A DNA stretch of 64,000 nucleotides from Paenibacillus sp. Soil787 (GTDB lineage Bacteria > Bacillota > Bacilli > Paenibacillales > NBRC-103111). Below, piece by piece: positions 46,453 through 53,508 of the stretch (the stretch's first letter is position 1; the number at the start of each line of letters is the position of its first letter). The notes beneath the pieces are model-generated. The model was not told where the DNA came from. It saw only the letters and a program-made list of their open reading frames with translations, and searched no databases. The stretch is taken from positions 109,091 through 173,090 of the forward strand of contig NZ_LMSP01000047.1 in NCBI RefSeq assembly GCF_001429545.1. The letters run 5' to 3'. The position numbers and the translations under genes were made by a program.

Positions 46453-46680
46453 ATGGCAGGATGTAGACTAGCACGACCAACCAAGGCGAATTGTACCAAT
46501 CGGTACGGCAAGCGAGTTCATCTCTCGTCATTTAATCGCTTCGTTATCGAACATAACAAGGATATGGGTCAGGTATGGGAACAAGATCGTGACCGTTCAC
46601 ACAAACCTTTACACTACAAGCCCAAGCCCTTTGACAAACCCAGTAAATTCGTGGACTTTGCTCCACCATCGTTTGATTAA
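46453..46680 (+). CDS. Small basic element protein of unknown function
   Basis: Protein of 75 residues, rich in Lys, His and Pro (LHYKPKPFDKPSKFVDFAPP); begins MAGCRLARPTKANCTNRYGK. AAAGGAGAG precedes this ATG; the upstream open frame to 46264 has no ribosome site. Unrecognised. First gene of a tightly packed rightward set with the next two genes. Confidence 0.6.
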   Translation: MAGCRLARPTKANCTNRYGKRVHLSSFNRFVIEHNKDMGQVWEQDRDRSHKPLHYKPKPFDKPSKFVDFAPPSFD

Positions 46681-46700
46681 AACGAAAGGAGGTATAACGA

Positions 46701-46862
46701 ATGGAAAAGGAAATTCGCATCATCAACGTTGATGATCAGGAAAAATCGTTTCTGGAGAAGGCACAAACGCTTCGTCAACAGGCGGTCGAGGGTTTGAAGC
46801 AATTGGACGAACTGGAAGCAGAAATCGCTTATCTGAAGAGAACGAAAGTAGGTGACAAATGA
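46701..46862 (+). CDS. Small coiled-coil element protein (53 aa)
   Basis: Begins MEKEIRIINVDDQEKSFLEK after AAAGGAGG. Residues 15-50 form a predicted coiled coil ending ELEAEIAYLKRTK. Its stop overlaps the next start (ATGA), so translation is coupled. The C-terminal heptads resemble those of the next protein (ELEAEIARLKKSK). Function unknown. Confidence 0.6.
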   Translation: MEKEIRIINVDDQEKSFLEKAQTLRQQAVEGLKQLDELEAEIAYLKRTKVGDK

Positions 46863-47122
46863 TGCGTAAAGAAACTCGTGTTATGGAGAACAAAATCGTT
46901 AAGATAGAAAAGTTTATCGTTAAACGCGATGGCAAGGTTGGTATCAAGACAGTTGAAACAGACGTTAAAGGTCTGACATATACGACTAGCGATTTCTGCA
47001 AACCTGCGCAGCTTGAAGCCCGTACTTACTTGAACAAGTCTAGTTCAGAGTCAGAGCGTTGGAAGCGAACAAGAGAACTTGAAGCAGAAATCGCTCGATT
47101 GAAGAAATCGAAGTGGAAGTAA
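46859..47122 (+). CDS. Small element protein with C-terminal coiled coil (87 aa)
   Basis: N-terminal half is beta-rich and basic (NKIVKIEKFIVKRDGKVGIK); the C-terminus is a coiled coil (RELEAEIARLKKSKWK) shared with the upstream protein. The overlapping ATGA start suggests the two are made together and may pair through their helices. No family recognised. Confidence 0.6.
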   Translation: MMRKETRVMENKIVKIEKFIVKRDGKVGIKTVETDVKGLTYTTSDFCKPAQLEARTYLNKSSSESERWKRTRELEAEIARLKKSKWK

Positions 47123-47207
47123 TAGCAATAGTTTGACAGAAATGTACTACGCTCCTATGAGATGACGGAGCAACCCAAAATCTAAAACTATGGAGCGTGT
47201 ATATACT

Positions 47208-47807
47208 ATGGCAATATTGAAATCTAAAAAAACGTCTTTCGATGAACTACAATCCAAGACAATTGATCGTATCGTAAATTTCAACAAGAAGAAGTCAGAC
47301 GCTAATTTTGCTGTATCCGAATTTCAAGTTGAATTGACTGAGATCAACAACCAGATCGCTCAGAAGAAAGCAGAGTACAAAGACACACTTGATTCCCAAC
47401 TCTTACGAGATATTGCTACTCTCGATGACAAGAAGGCTTCCGTTCAACGATTAATGGAAATTCAACGTCAAGCATTTGGCAACGGTAATACCAAGTACGA
47501 AATGACGGACTCAGATCGCAAAGATTTGACCTCCACGTTTGCGCCTTATCGAAAACAGGAGCATGAGTTAACCGAGAAGTTGAACAAGCAGATTGCCGAA
47601 CTTGAAAAGACGCTTGAAGCCTTGCATGACGTTCGTTCAGAGTACTGGAACGATTTTTATGCACCAATATACGGTCTGGCTTTACAAGTCACTGGAGATC
47701 AGTTTGCCGTTCACTTCCTTCGTGCTAACCAACCTCTGGGAGAAGCTAGTCAAAAGCTATTGACACTTGCTCACCACAAAGCATTTCCACAATCGTATAT
47801 GGACTAA
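47208..47807 (+). CDS. Coiled-coil element protein of unknown function (199 aa)
   Basis: Helical protein with long Lys/Glu/Gln-rich segments (FQVELTEINNQIAQKKAEYK; ELTEKLNKQIAELEKTLEAL) and a more globular C-terminus (YWNDFYAPIYGLALQVTGDQ). No signal peptide or membrane helix. The ATG at 47208 has GGAG 13 bases upstream, and an ATG at 47190 is also possible. Might be a scaffold or DNA-associated protein, but nothing specific was recognised. A terminator follows. Confidence 0.6.
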   Translation: MAILKSKKTSFDELQSKTIDRIVNFNKKKSDANFAVSEFQVELTEINNQIAQKKAEYKDTLDSQLLRDIATLDDKKASVQRLMEIQRQAFGNGNTKYEMTDSDRKDLTSTFAPYRKQEHELTEKLNKQIAELEKTLEALHDVRSEYWNDFYAPIYGLALQVTGDQFAVHFLRANQPLGEASQKLLTLAHHKAFPQSYMD

Positions 47808-47813
47808 AAACAA

Positions 47814-47859
47814 CAAGGGCATTGGAAGGGATTACTCCCAACCTTTGCCCTTTTATTTT
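47814..47859 (+). terminator. Terminator after rightward gene block
   Basis: AAGGGCATTGG pairs with CCAACCTTTGCCCTT (bulged) and is followed by TTTATTTT. Confidence 0.75.
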
Positions 47860-47924
47860 GTCCTGATTTGTCAATGCGATACGCTTCTTCTCTATTCTAT
47901 ACCGACTCCTCATTCCTTGTTCTA

Positions 47925-48000
47925 GGTGTCACAACTTATAAGTATTGACACCAGTGCGCCAGCAACGTAGAATCAAGGTGTAAAACGGTGTCATAACTTA
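47925..48000 (+). promoter_or_regulatory. Resolvase promoter embedded in GGTGTCA repeats
   Basis: TTGACA (47945-47950) and TAGAAT (47968-47973) are spaced by 17 bases, a near-consensus sigma-A promoter. GGTGTCA (47925-47931) and TGACACC (47946-47952) form an inverted repeat over the -35. GGTGTCATAACTTA recurs directly at 47987-48000. The sites could bind the downstream resolvase itself or an element repressor. Confidence 0.65.
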
Positions 48001-48027
48001 GGTTCATAATCAAAGGGGAAATTACAT

Positions 48028-48579
48028 ATGATTTACGGGTATGCAAGGGTGTCAACTGTGGGGCAAGATCTAGAAGCACAGATCCAACAGCTTGAAGCTA
48101 ACGGGGCACAGAAGATTTATGCAGAGAAGTTCACGGGTACCAAGAAGGATAGACCCGAATTCACTAGGCTACTGGCTGAACTGAAGTCAGGTGATACGTT
48201 GATTATAACGAAACTAGACCGCCTAGCACGTTCTGCAGTTATTGCTATAACGACTGTGAAGGATTTGTATAACCGCGGTGTACGGGTAAATGTCCTGAAC
48301 ATGGGGACGGTAGAAGATACCACTACAGGCAGACTAATGCTGACCATCCTATCAGGCTTTGCTGAGTTTGAGCGGGATATGATTGTGGAACGTACGCAGG
48401 AAGGCAAGGCGATTGCTAAACAAAAGGAAGGATTCAAAGAGGGTAGACCAAAAGCCTACACAGAAAAGCAGTTGAACCACGCGGTAGGATTACTAGATAA
48501 GCATTCGTATACAGAAGTAGCAGCGATAACTGGAATCAGTAAATCGACATTGATCCGCGAAGTCAAAAGAAGGAAATAG
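48028..48579 (+). CDS. Serine resolvase/invertase family recombinase
   Basis: Small serine recombinase of 183 residues. The N-terminal catalytic domain has YARVST (nucleophile Ser9), TKLDRLARS and [17 protein letters not shown]. The C-terminal HTH is [20 protein letters not shown]. Length and order match Tn3/Hin-type resolvases and invertases. AAAGGGG precedes the ATG. It could resolve dimers, invert a segment, or serve as a regulator via the GGTGTCA repeats upstream. Second, unrelated serine recombinase of the element. Confidence 0.9.
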   Translation: MIYGYARVSTVGQDLEAQIQQLEANGAQKIYAEKFTGTKKDRPEFTRLLAELKSGDTLIITKLDRLARSAVIAITTVKDLYNRGVRVNVLNMGTVEDTTTGRLMLTILSGFAEFERDMIVERTQEGKAIAKQKEGFKEGRPKAYTEKQLNHAVGLLDKHSYTEVAAITGISKSTLIREVKRRK

Positions 48580-48739
48580 ACGAGGAATTGTTTAGACAAT
48601 ACTTTGACTGTCCTTTACCATACATAGTTTAGCATCCCCTATTCCTACAAAAGGGTTAGGTTTTTTTGTTTCCGTGCGTGTGAGTTTTAGTTCCCAATTA
48701 CGGCAATGTCTGTAGAAGTCAACAAGGGGGAACAGAAGA

Positions 48740-48946
48740 ATGAGCAAGGGAAACGAGATTATACTAAATAGGAATTTTGAGACGATAAACCAGTTGAACC
48801 AAACTATACAAGCACTTTGGCAAGATTATCGAGAAGCTGTAAAAGTTCATGGGTACGATTCGGCTGAAACCAAGCAAGTATTGATCAAAATTTACGACTT
48901 AGAAGATACGTGGCATAAACACCAAGCCTTGACACTCACTGGTTAG
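48740..48946 (+). CDS. Small helical protein, possibly Spo0E-like (68 aa)
   Basis: Two predicted helices (INQLNQTIQALWQDYREAVK and ETKQVLIKIYDLEDTWHKHQ) joined by HGYDSA. Length and helix-G-x-D-helix layout recall Spo0E-type phosphatases of Spo0A~P, but the SxxLD motif is not clear (IYDLEDT), so this is a weak suggestion. AGGGGG precedes the ATG. Last gene of the element before the right attachment site. Confidence 0.5.
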   Translation: MSKGNEIILNRNFETINQLNQTIQALWQDYREAVKVHGYDSAETKQVLIKIYDLEDTWHKHQALTLTG

Positions 48947-48994
48947 GGCTTTTTCTTTTGCTCAATTTAGAACGCGTGTTTGATGTCTGTAAAT

Positions 48995-49351
48995 TTATTT
49001 GCTCCAGAAAGTTTCTTGAAGCTCCATGCCTACTTTGCCGCCTTCTTTCAACTTATGAAAGGCTGACTTCACTTCTTCGATATCCTTACTAACTAAAGAA
49101 AGGCTAATGTTGTTACCGGCAACAAAAGGCATGCCTGGGAAAACATCGGAGAACATAACTGTACTTCCAGAAATGCTAAGGCGCGCATGCATAACTAAAT
49201 CTTTGGCTTCTTCAGGAAGAGGAAAGGATGGGTCTGATGGTGTATCTCCAAAGGTCATGATTTGTGGCTTGTCCAGTCCAAATACTTCTGCGTAATACTC
49301 AATGACTTCACGAGTGTTTCCATTAAAATTAAGATATACATCAATAGCCAT
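48995..49351 (-). pseudogene. 5' fragment of VOC/glyoxalase-family gene, right of integrated element
   Basis: Encodes 118 residues of a PhnB-like VOC protein (MAIDVYLNFNGNTREVIEYY..., HARLSISGSTVMFSDVFPG), ending ELQETFWSK followed at once by a TAA supplied by element DNA. The missing C-terminus lies at 40670-40753. The start at 49351 has GAGGAG eight bases upstream. The truncated protein lacks its last strand and 24 residues, so function is doubtful unless the element excises. Confidence 0.88.
48997..49006. other. Right attachment site core (attR)
   Basis: ATTTGCTCCA, identical to 40744-40753. Bases to its right continue the VOC reading frame; bases to its left belong to the element. Confidence 0.8.
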
Positions 49352-49613
49352 TAATTTCACTCCTCAGGTTTAATTGTCTATCATTTCCATATTGTATCAT
49401 TTAACCGTTCTAAAACCAATATACCATCCCATGAACAAATATAAAGGTTATATGAATGTCAGTGATACGTACTCATTCCTATGGAAAATGAACCGACTTG
49501 ACATATTGCTTTAATTTGGGATAATATAATGATGTATTTTGCGCAATTCAATTTGATGAAATCGAATAAAAGGCATAAAAATTCTAAATGGAAGAGAGGT
49601 GGAGATGACAGCC

Positions 49614-50117
49614 ATGTCTATGAATGAATCCAATCGAGCATTTGGTGAAGCACTTGTGAAATCATTAGTAGGAGAGCGTGGGCATATTCCAATATCCAAA
49701 GCATTGCTTGGTATTACTGCTGAGCTTTCAGGCACTCGCACCGCGGGTGCGCCATACACCATATATCAGTTGTTGAAGCATATGAGCTACTGGCAGGAAT
49801 TTTTGTTGACTTACCTTGAGGGAGGCAAGCCTGAATTGCCTTCTAGCGTCATGGACAGTTGGCCTACAGCGGAACGTCCGGAGAGTGAGGAGGAATGGGA
49901 GACGATTGTTCAATCTTTTCTGCAAGGAGTTGAGAGAGCTTGTGAGTTTGCTCGAACGTTACAACTGGATGAAACTCTTGAAAAGTTTCCGACTGAGACG
50001 AAAGCGGGAATTTTGCGCAACATTGCCTCTCACAATTCCTATCACTTGGGAGAAATTGTTTTGCTCCGCCGAATGAGTGGAGCTTGGCCGCCGCCTGGCG
50101 GAGGTTACCCCGCATAA
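49614..50117 (+). CDS. DinB-family protein
   Basis: Four-helix-bundle DinB/YfiT-like protein of 167 residues. The usual metal-binding His positions are visible in LLKHMSYWQEF and ASHNSYHLGEIVLLRRM. Such proteins are metal-dependent, often thiol transferases, and their substrates are poorly known. The ATG at 49614 has GGTGGAG upstream at nine bases; earlier in-frame starts lie inside that site. Followed by a strong terminator. Confidence 0.85.
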   Translation: MSMNESNRAFGEALVKSLVGERGHIPISKALLGITAELSGTRTAGAPYTIYQLLKHMSYWQEFLLTYLEGGKPELPSSVMDSWPTAERPESEEEWETIVQSFLQGVERACEFARTLQLDETLEKFPTETKAGILRNIASHNSYHLGEIVLLRRMSGAWPPPGGGYPA

Positions 50118-50166
50118 CACCGCTTGGAGAGATGCGGGCTTTGATGTTGAATAGTTGAAAATGGAT

Positions 50167-50200
50167 AAATAACCCCCCTTGCAAGGGGGGTTATTTTATT
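50167..50200. terminator. Strong symmetrical terminator after DinB gene
   Basis: AATAACCCCCCTT and AAGGGGGGTTATT form a perfect stem around GC, followed by TTTATT. The flanking A/T runs could serve both strands. Confidence 0.9.
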
Positions 50201-50251
50201 TGTCAAACCGTTATTTCAGGTGTAATCGCCATGTAATAGTTACCGGTGGCC

Positions 50252-50467
50252 TTATTCCTGGCTGAAAGCCTTATCGTACATCTCTCTGGCCTGTTCAACC
50301 AGCGAGTAATTTGCTCTCGTCCATTGCTTCAGTTCTCTCATGGGTCGAAGCAATGTCTCCCCGAGTGGGGTTAGCGAATACTCAACAATTGGGGGAACGG
50401 ACGGTGTAATATCGCGCTGGACTAATCCGTCCCGTTCCAGCTGCCGCAGCGTTTGGGTCAGCATCTT
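50252..50467 (-). pseudogene. hxlR-family regulator remnant (C-terminal half)
   Basis: Minus-strand frame MLTQTLRQLERDGLVQRD...PPIVEYSLTPLGETLL is the second half of an HxlR winged helix. Upstream in frame there is one Lys codon and then a stop, so the first helices, including the metal/redox Cys region, are missing. The break falls where the divergent alcohol-dehydrogenase remnant begins, so one deletion probably removed both 5' ends. Confidence 0.85.
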
Positions 50468-50848
50468 TTACAAACTCCAGAATGGGATAAGGCTGTTCTT
50501 GAACAGACGGATGGCAGTGGAGCGGACCACATCGTCGATCTGGGTGGATCGGCTACATTGAACAGGTCGATCTCGGCACTGCGAGTAGGCGGACAGATCA
50601 GTATGGTTGGCGTTCTATCGGGCTTCCGTGTGGAAGGATTCGATATCATCCCTGCGATTCTGAGGAAAGCGCGCCTTCAAGCCATCAACGTCGGTAGTCG
50701 CGACATGTTTGAGACGATGAATCATGCCATCGAACAGAGCGGGTTCCGCCCGGTCATTGACCGAGTGTTCCCATTCGAGCGTGCTGTCGATGCGCTGTAT
50801 CACTTCGCGAAAGGTTCGCATTTTGGTAAGATTTGCATCACGTTCTAA
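50468..50848 (+). pseudogene. Zinc-type alcohol dehydrogenase/quinone oxidoreductase remnant (C-terminal)
   Basis: The frame TPEWDKAVLEQTDGSGADHI...GGSATLNRSISALRVGGQIS is the second half of an MDR-family NAD(P)-binding domain plus C-terminus, ending normally (GSHFGKICITF). The catalytic domain and nucleotide-binding Gly motif are absent. It starts directly at the truncated hxlR fragment with no promoter between them. Confidence 0.85.
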
Positions 50849-50863
50849 TTCGTCATTTGAAGT

Positions 50864-50920
50864 AATTAAAAATAAACGACTCCGAGCATTAAAAAAGCTC
50901 GGAGTCGTTTATTTTTAATT
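50864..50920. terminator. 24-bp perfect bidirectional terminator
   Basis: AATTAAAAATAAACGACTCC continues to GAGC (50864-50887) and is exactly complementary to 50897-50920, around a 9-base loop. A/T runs on both sides suit convergent adh remnant and aldolase transcripts. Confidence 0.92.
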
Positions 50921-50950
50921 GGATTCGCTTGAATGACCAAGTGAATTCAC

Positions 50951-51838
50951 TTATGCGATGGAGGCTTCATAAATGTCACGAATGGTTTTGGACAGCATCG
51001 TGTTGAATTCATCGTCTGTTTGCTCGGCGGTTAGTCCCTGCGATAAGGCACGTGAGAAACTAGCGATCAATCCATGATTATGTGTCAGCTTTTCATTTGC
51101 TTCCGCTTGCGTGTAGCCGCCTGATAAAGCCACAACCCGTACAACATGAGGATCCTCCATTAAATCGCGGTAGAAATTGTTTTTCGTCGGTATGGAGAGT
51201 TTTAACATGACTTTGACGTCTTTGCCAAGTTTGGTTAATTGATCGAAAATCTCATCTTTTAATAGTTTTTCCGATGTTTCCTTATCTGCGCTGTGGATAT
51301 CTACTTCCGGTTCAATAATCGGAACCAGCCCCATCTGGGCGATTTGGTTACCGATGGCAAACTGTTGCTCTACGACTTTTTTGATTCCTGCAGGATGGGC
51401 TTCCTTAATGAGCGAGCGCATTTTCGTCCCAAAAATGTTTCGCTCAGCCGCCCGCTTCAGAAGGTCGTTTAAACCCGAAATGGGCTTCATGAGCTGAACC
51501 CCGTTTTCAAGGTCGGCGAGTCCTTGATCGACTTTTAGAAAAGGCACAACGCCTTTCTTCTCCCAAAGATAATCGGCTGTAAATTGCCCGTCAATGGAAC
51601 GATCCATTGTGTTCTCGAATAAAATCGCACCCAAAATGTACTGGGAATCAAACGCGGAACTCTTAATAATACGCGTTCTCATCTCATGCACCAATGTATA
51701 CATCTCTTCTTCATTTGAATAGCTGTCTTGCTTAATGCCATACTGCAGCAGAGCTTTAGGCGTACTTCCGCCGCTTTGATCCAAGGCTGCTATAAAGCCC
51801 TTTCCCGTACGGATACGATCTAATTGCATTGTATTCAT
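50951..51838 (-). CDS. fda: Fructose-bisphosphate aldolase class I
   Basis: Schiff-base aldolase cleaving fructose 1,6-bisphosphate to two triose phosphates; 295 residues. Conserved stretches are [33 protein letters not shown] and [10 protein letters not shown], which carries the Schiff-base Lys. The end GGYTQAEAN...[12 protein letters not shown] matches the bacterial class I type of S. aureus. GAAGGAG precedes the ATG by eight bases. Monocistronic by its flanking signals. Confidence 0.94.
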   Translation of the reverse strand: MNTMQLDRIRTGKGFIAALDQSGGSTPKALLQYGIKQDSYSNEEEMYTLVHEMRTRIIKSSAFDSQYILGAILFENTMDRSIDGQFTADYLWEKKGVVPFLKVDQGLADLENGVQLMKPISGLNDLLKRAAERNIFGTKMRSLIKEAHPAGIKKVVEQQFAIGNQIAQMGLVPIIEPEVDIHSADKETSEKLLKDEIFDQLTKLGKDVKVMLKLSIPTKNNFYRDLMEDPHVVRVVALSGGYTQAEANEKLTHNHGLIASFSRALSQGLTAEQTDDEFNTMLSKTIRDIYEASIA

Positions 51839-51936
51839 TAGTGTTTCTCCTTCCCTTTCGTGGACTGAACTACATCTTGAATCTTACTAATTATAGCACT
51901 TTTACTTGCAGGGAACATTCTAGGTTGAAACTTGGT

Positions 51937-51966
51937 TTGACATAATAGGGGAATTATGTATATATT
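51937..51966 (+). promoter_or_regulatory. Promoter of the broken tetR gene
   Basis: TTGACA (51937-51942), 18 bases, then TATATT (51961-51966), about 55 bases before the ATG at 52020. A near-palindrome ACTGTACGGT follows and may be its operator. Confidence 0.45.
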
Positions 51967-52019
51967 TTTTTTATTCCGACTGTACGGTATAAAAAAATGG
52001 ATGAACTAGGAGGATAAAA

Positions 52020-52566
52020 ATGTCTAAAGTAGGAATGGAGCCAAAGCGTCACTTATTATTTTAAGAATAAAGATAACTTGATTATTGAAGCTTTTAAGTC
52101 GTTCTTAGCCTACTATGGTTTGAAAATCCAATCAGATATTCAGAAAACAATGGCAGCAGAGGAAATGATCGATATCACGTTGAAGCACATCCTCCCGCCA
52201 TATAGCGATGATAGGCAAAAGAAGGTCAATGTTTCGGAACTTTATGGGATTGATAAGATGTTTATCCCGCATGAAGATCAAGCCAAGCTTTTTCTTCAGT
52301 TCTTCTCCAAAGCTGTATTGGATCGCAATTTACAAGATGTTGTATCCAAGAGTTATACGGAAGACCTTCAAGGCATTGCGAGGATCTTTGAGTACGGCAA
52401 TATGTCAGGGCAAATGAAGGTGGACGATTCTAATAGTGCCGCTTACGGTCTTCTGGCGATGGTGGTTGGACTAAGCTTCTTTAGAGTAGCGAATATTACT
52501 CCGTTGAATAATGAGGATAATCGATATATCTGTGAGGATTATGTCAGAAGATTAGTTAAAGGATGA
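52020..52566 (+). pseudogene. TetR-family (BetI-like) regulator with HTH deleted
   Basis: AGGAGG, then MSKVGMEPKRH, the usual start of BetI-like TetR proteins. The frame then breaks, and a shifted frame resumes at YYFKNKDNLIIEAFKSFLAY, which is the helix just after the HTH. The roughly 30 residues between, including the recognition helix, are missing. The ligand-binding domain downstream is intact to a normal stop. It therefore cannot act as a repressor; a later in-frame start would give a domain lacking DNA binding. Confidence 0.82.
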
Positions 52567-52618
52567 ATGACGGATGGAGGACAGCAGTTAACACAAGATA
52601 GACTTGGGGGAAGATGGA

Positions 52619-53299
52619 GTGTCAAATGTATTACAACATCTTGTTGAATATCCGATGGTAAAAGTTCCTGGTGGAGAAATAGATTTGAGGGACGATCGAA
52701 CAAGCTCTAAATGGAAGGTTAACATACAACCGTTTCTACTTGCCCGGTATCCTGTCATTAAGGAACTTTATTATGCCATTTCACAAAAATCATCTATTTC
52801 TTATGAAGGAGATCAAAATCCAGTTGTTAATATATCATGGAACGATGCCATTTCTTTTTGTAATCTACTTTCTCAGAAAGTTGGTTTGAAGGAGTGTTAT
52901 TCAATAAGTGATGATGGTGAAACTATCATTTGTGATTGGGAATCAGATGGCTATCGCCTCCCTTCCGAGGCGGAATGGCAGTACGCATGTAAAGCAGGAA
53001 CTATAGGATATAGATACGGAGAGCTCGATGAGATCGCCTGGTATAATGAAAATTCAGCTGGCACGACCCATGAAGTAGGTAGAAAAGAACCGAATTCGTG
53101 GGGGCTGTATGATATGTTAGGGAATGTTTGGGAGTGGTGTTGGGATGTATATGATCAGAACGTATACGGCTCCTACCGAATTTTCCGCGGTGGCAGCTGG
53201 GCTGAAGAGGCCAGAGGTTGTGGAGCTACGTGTCGTCGTCGCAGTCACCCGACATTTACCATCGATGACCTTGGATTTCGACTTGCCAGGTCAATGTAG
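52619..53299 (+). CDS. Formylglycine-generating-enzyme (SUMF1)-like domain protein
   Basis: Protein of 226 residues consisting of one FGE-sulfatase domain. PMVKVPGGEI opens it, WNDAISFCNLLSQKVGL and YRLPSEAEWQYACKAG are conserved, and GLYDMLGNVWEWCWD and RGGSW...CRRRSHP...LGFRLAR close it. Only some members make formylglycine; others are ergothioneine-type or structural. The Cys pair here (GCGATCRR) is not clearly the catalytic one, so catalysis is uncertain. GTG at 52619 with GGGGG nine bases upstream is preferred. No sulfatase gene is nearby. Confidence 0.85.
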   Translation: MSNVLQHLVEYPMVKVPGGEIDLRDDRTSSKWKVNIQPFLLARYPVIKELYYAISQKSSISYEGDQNPVVNISWNDAISFCNLLSQKVGLKECYSISDDGETIICDWESDGYRLPSEAEWQYACKAGTIGYRYGELDEIAWYNENSAGTTHEVGRKEPNSWGLYDMLGNVWEWCWDVYDQNVYGSYRIFRGGSWAEEARGCGATCRRRSHPTFTIDDLGFRLARSM

Positions 53300-53410
53300 G
53301 TCAAATGAGGGAGAGCGAGCGAAGGCAGCGATGAGGTCTGAAGATGTCCCAACCCAAGGTACGCCCAAATCGCAACCAAAACAGAAGAGATGGGTTGTTA
53401 AGCTCATAAT

Positions 53411-53445
53411 AAAAACTTATGTCAACAGACATGAGTTTTTCATTT
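53411..53445 (+). terminator. Terminator after SUMF1-like gene
   Basis: AAAACTTATGT pairs with ACATGAGTTTTT with one mismatch and is followed by CATTTTATT. Confidence 0.7.
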
Positions 53446-53508
53446 TATTGTTGTGTATGCTAAGCTCTTTATATCTTAAAAATCCAGAAACCTAGGAGGT
53501 GATGCCTC

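Larger units (their letters stand above)
40754..48996. mobile_element. 8.25-kb integrative element with serine integrase, inserted in a VOC gene
   Basis: Bounded by the shared ATTTGCTCCA core. The left end carries a large serine integrase directed inward and the right end a small serine resolvase. The minus-strand block (42.9-44.9 kb) holds HNH-like, unknown, membrane and RHH-like genes. The plus-strand block (46.4-47.8 kb) holds small unknown genes. No terminase, portal, capsid, tail, lysis, relaxase or T4SS genes are visible, so it is neither a complete prophage nor a recognisable ICE. Confidence 0.85.

Noticed and set aside
40754-48996. Complete prophage
   Set aside because: No terminase, portal, capsid, tail, holin or lysin genes could be recognised in 8.25 kb.
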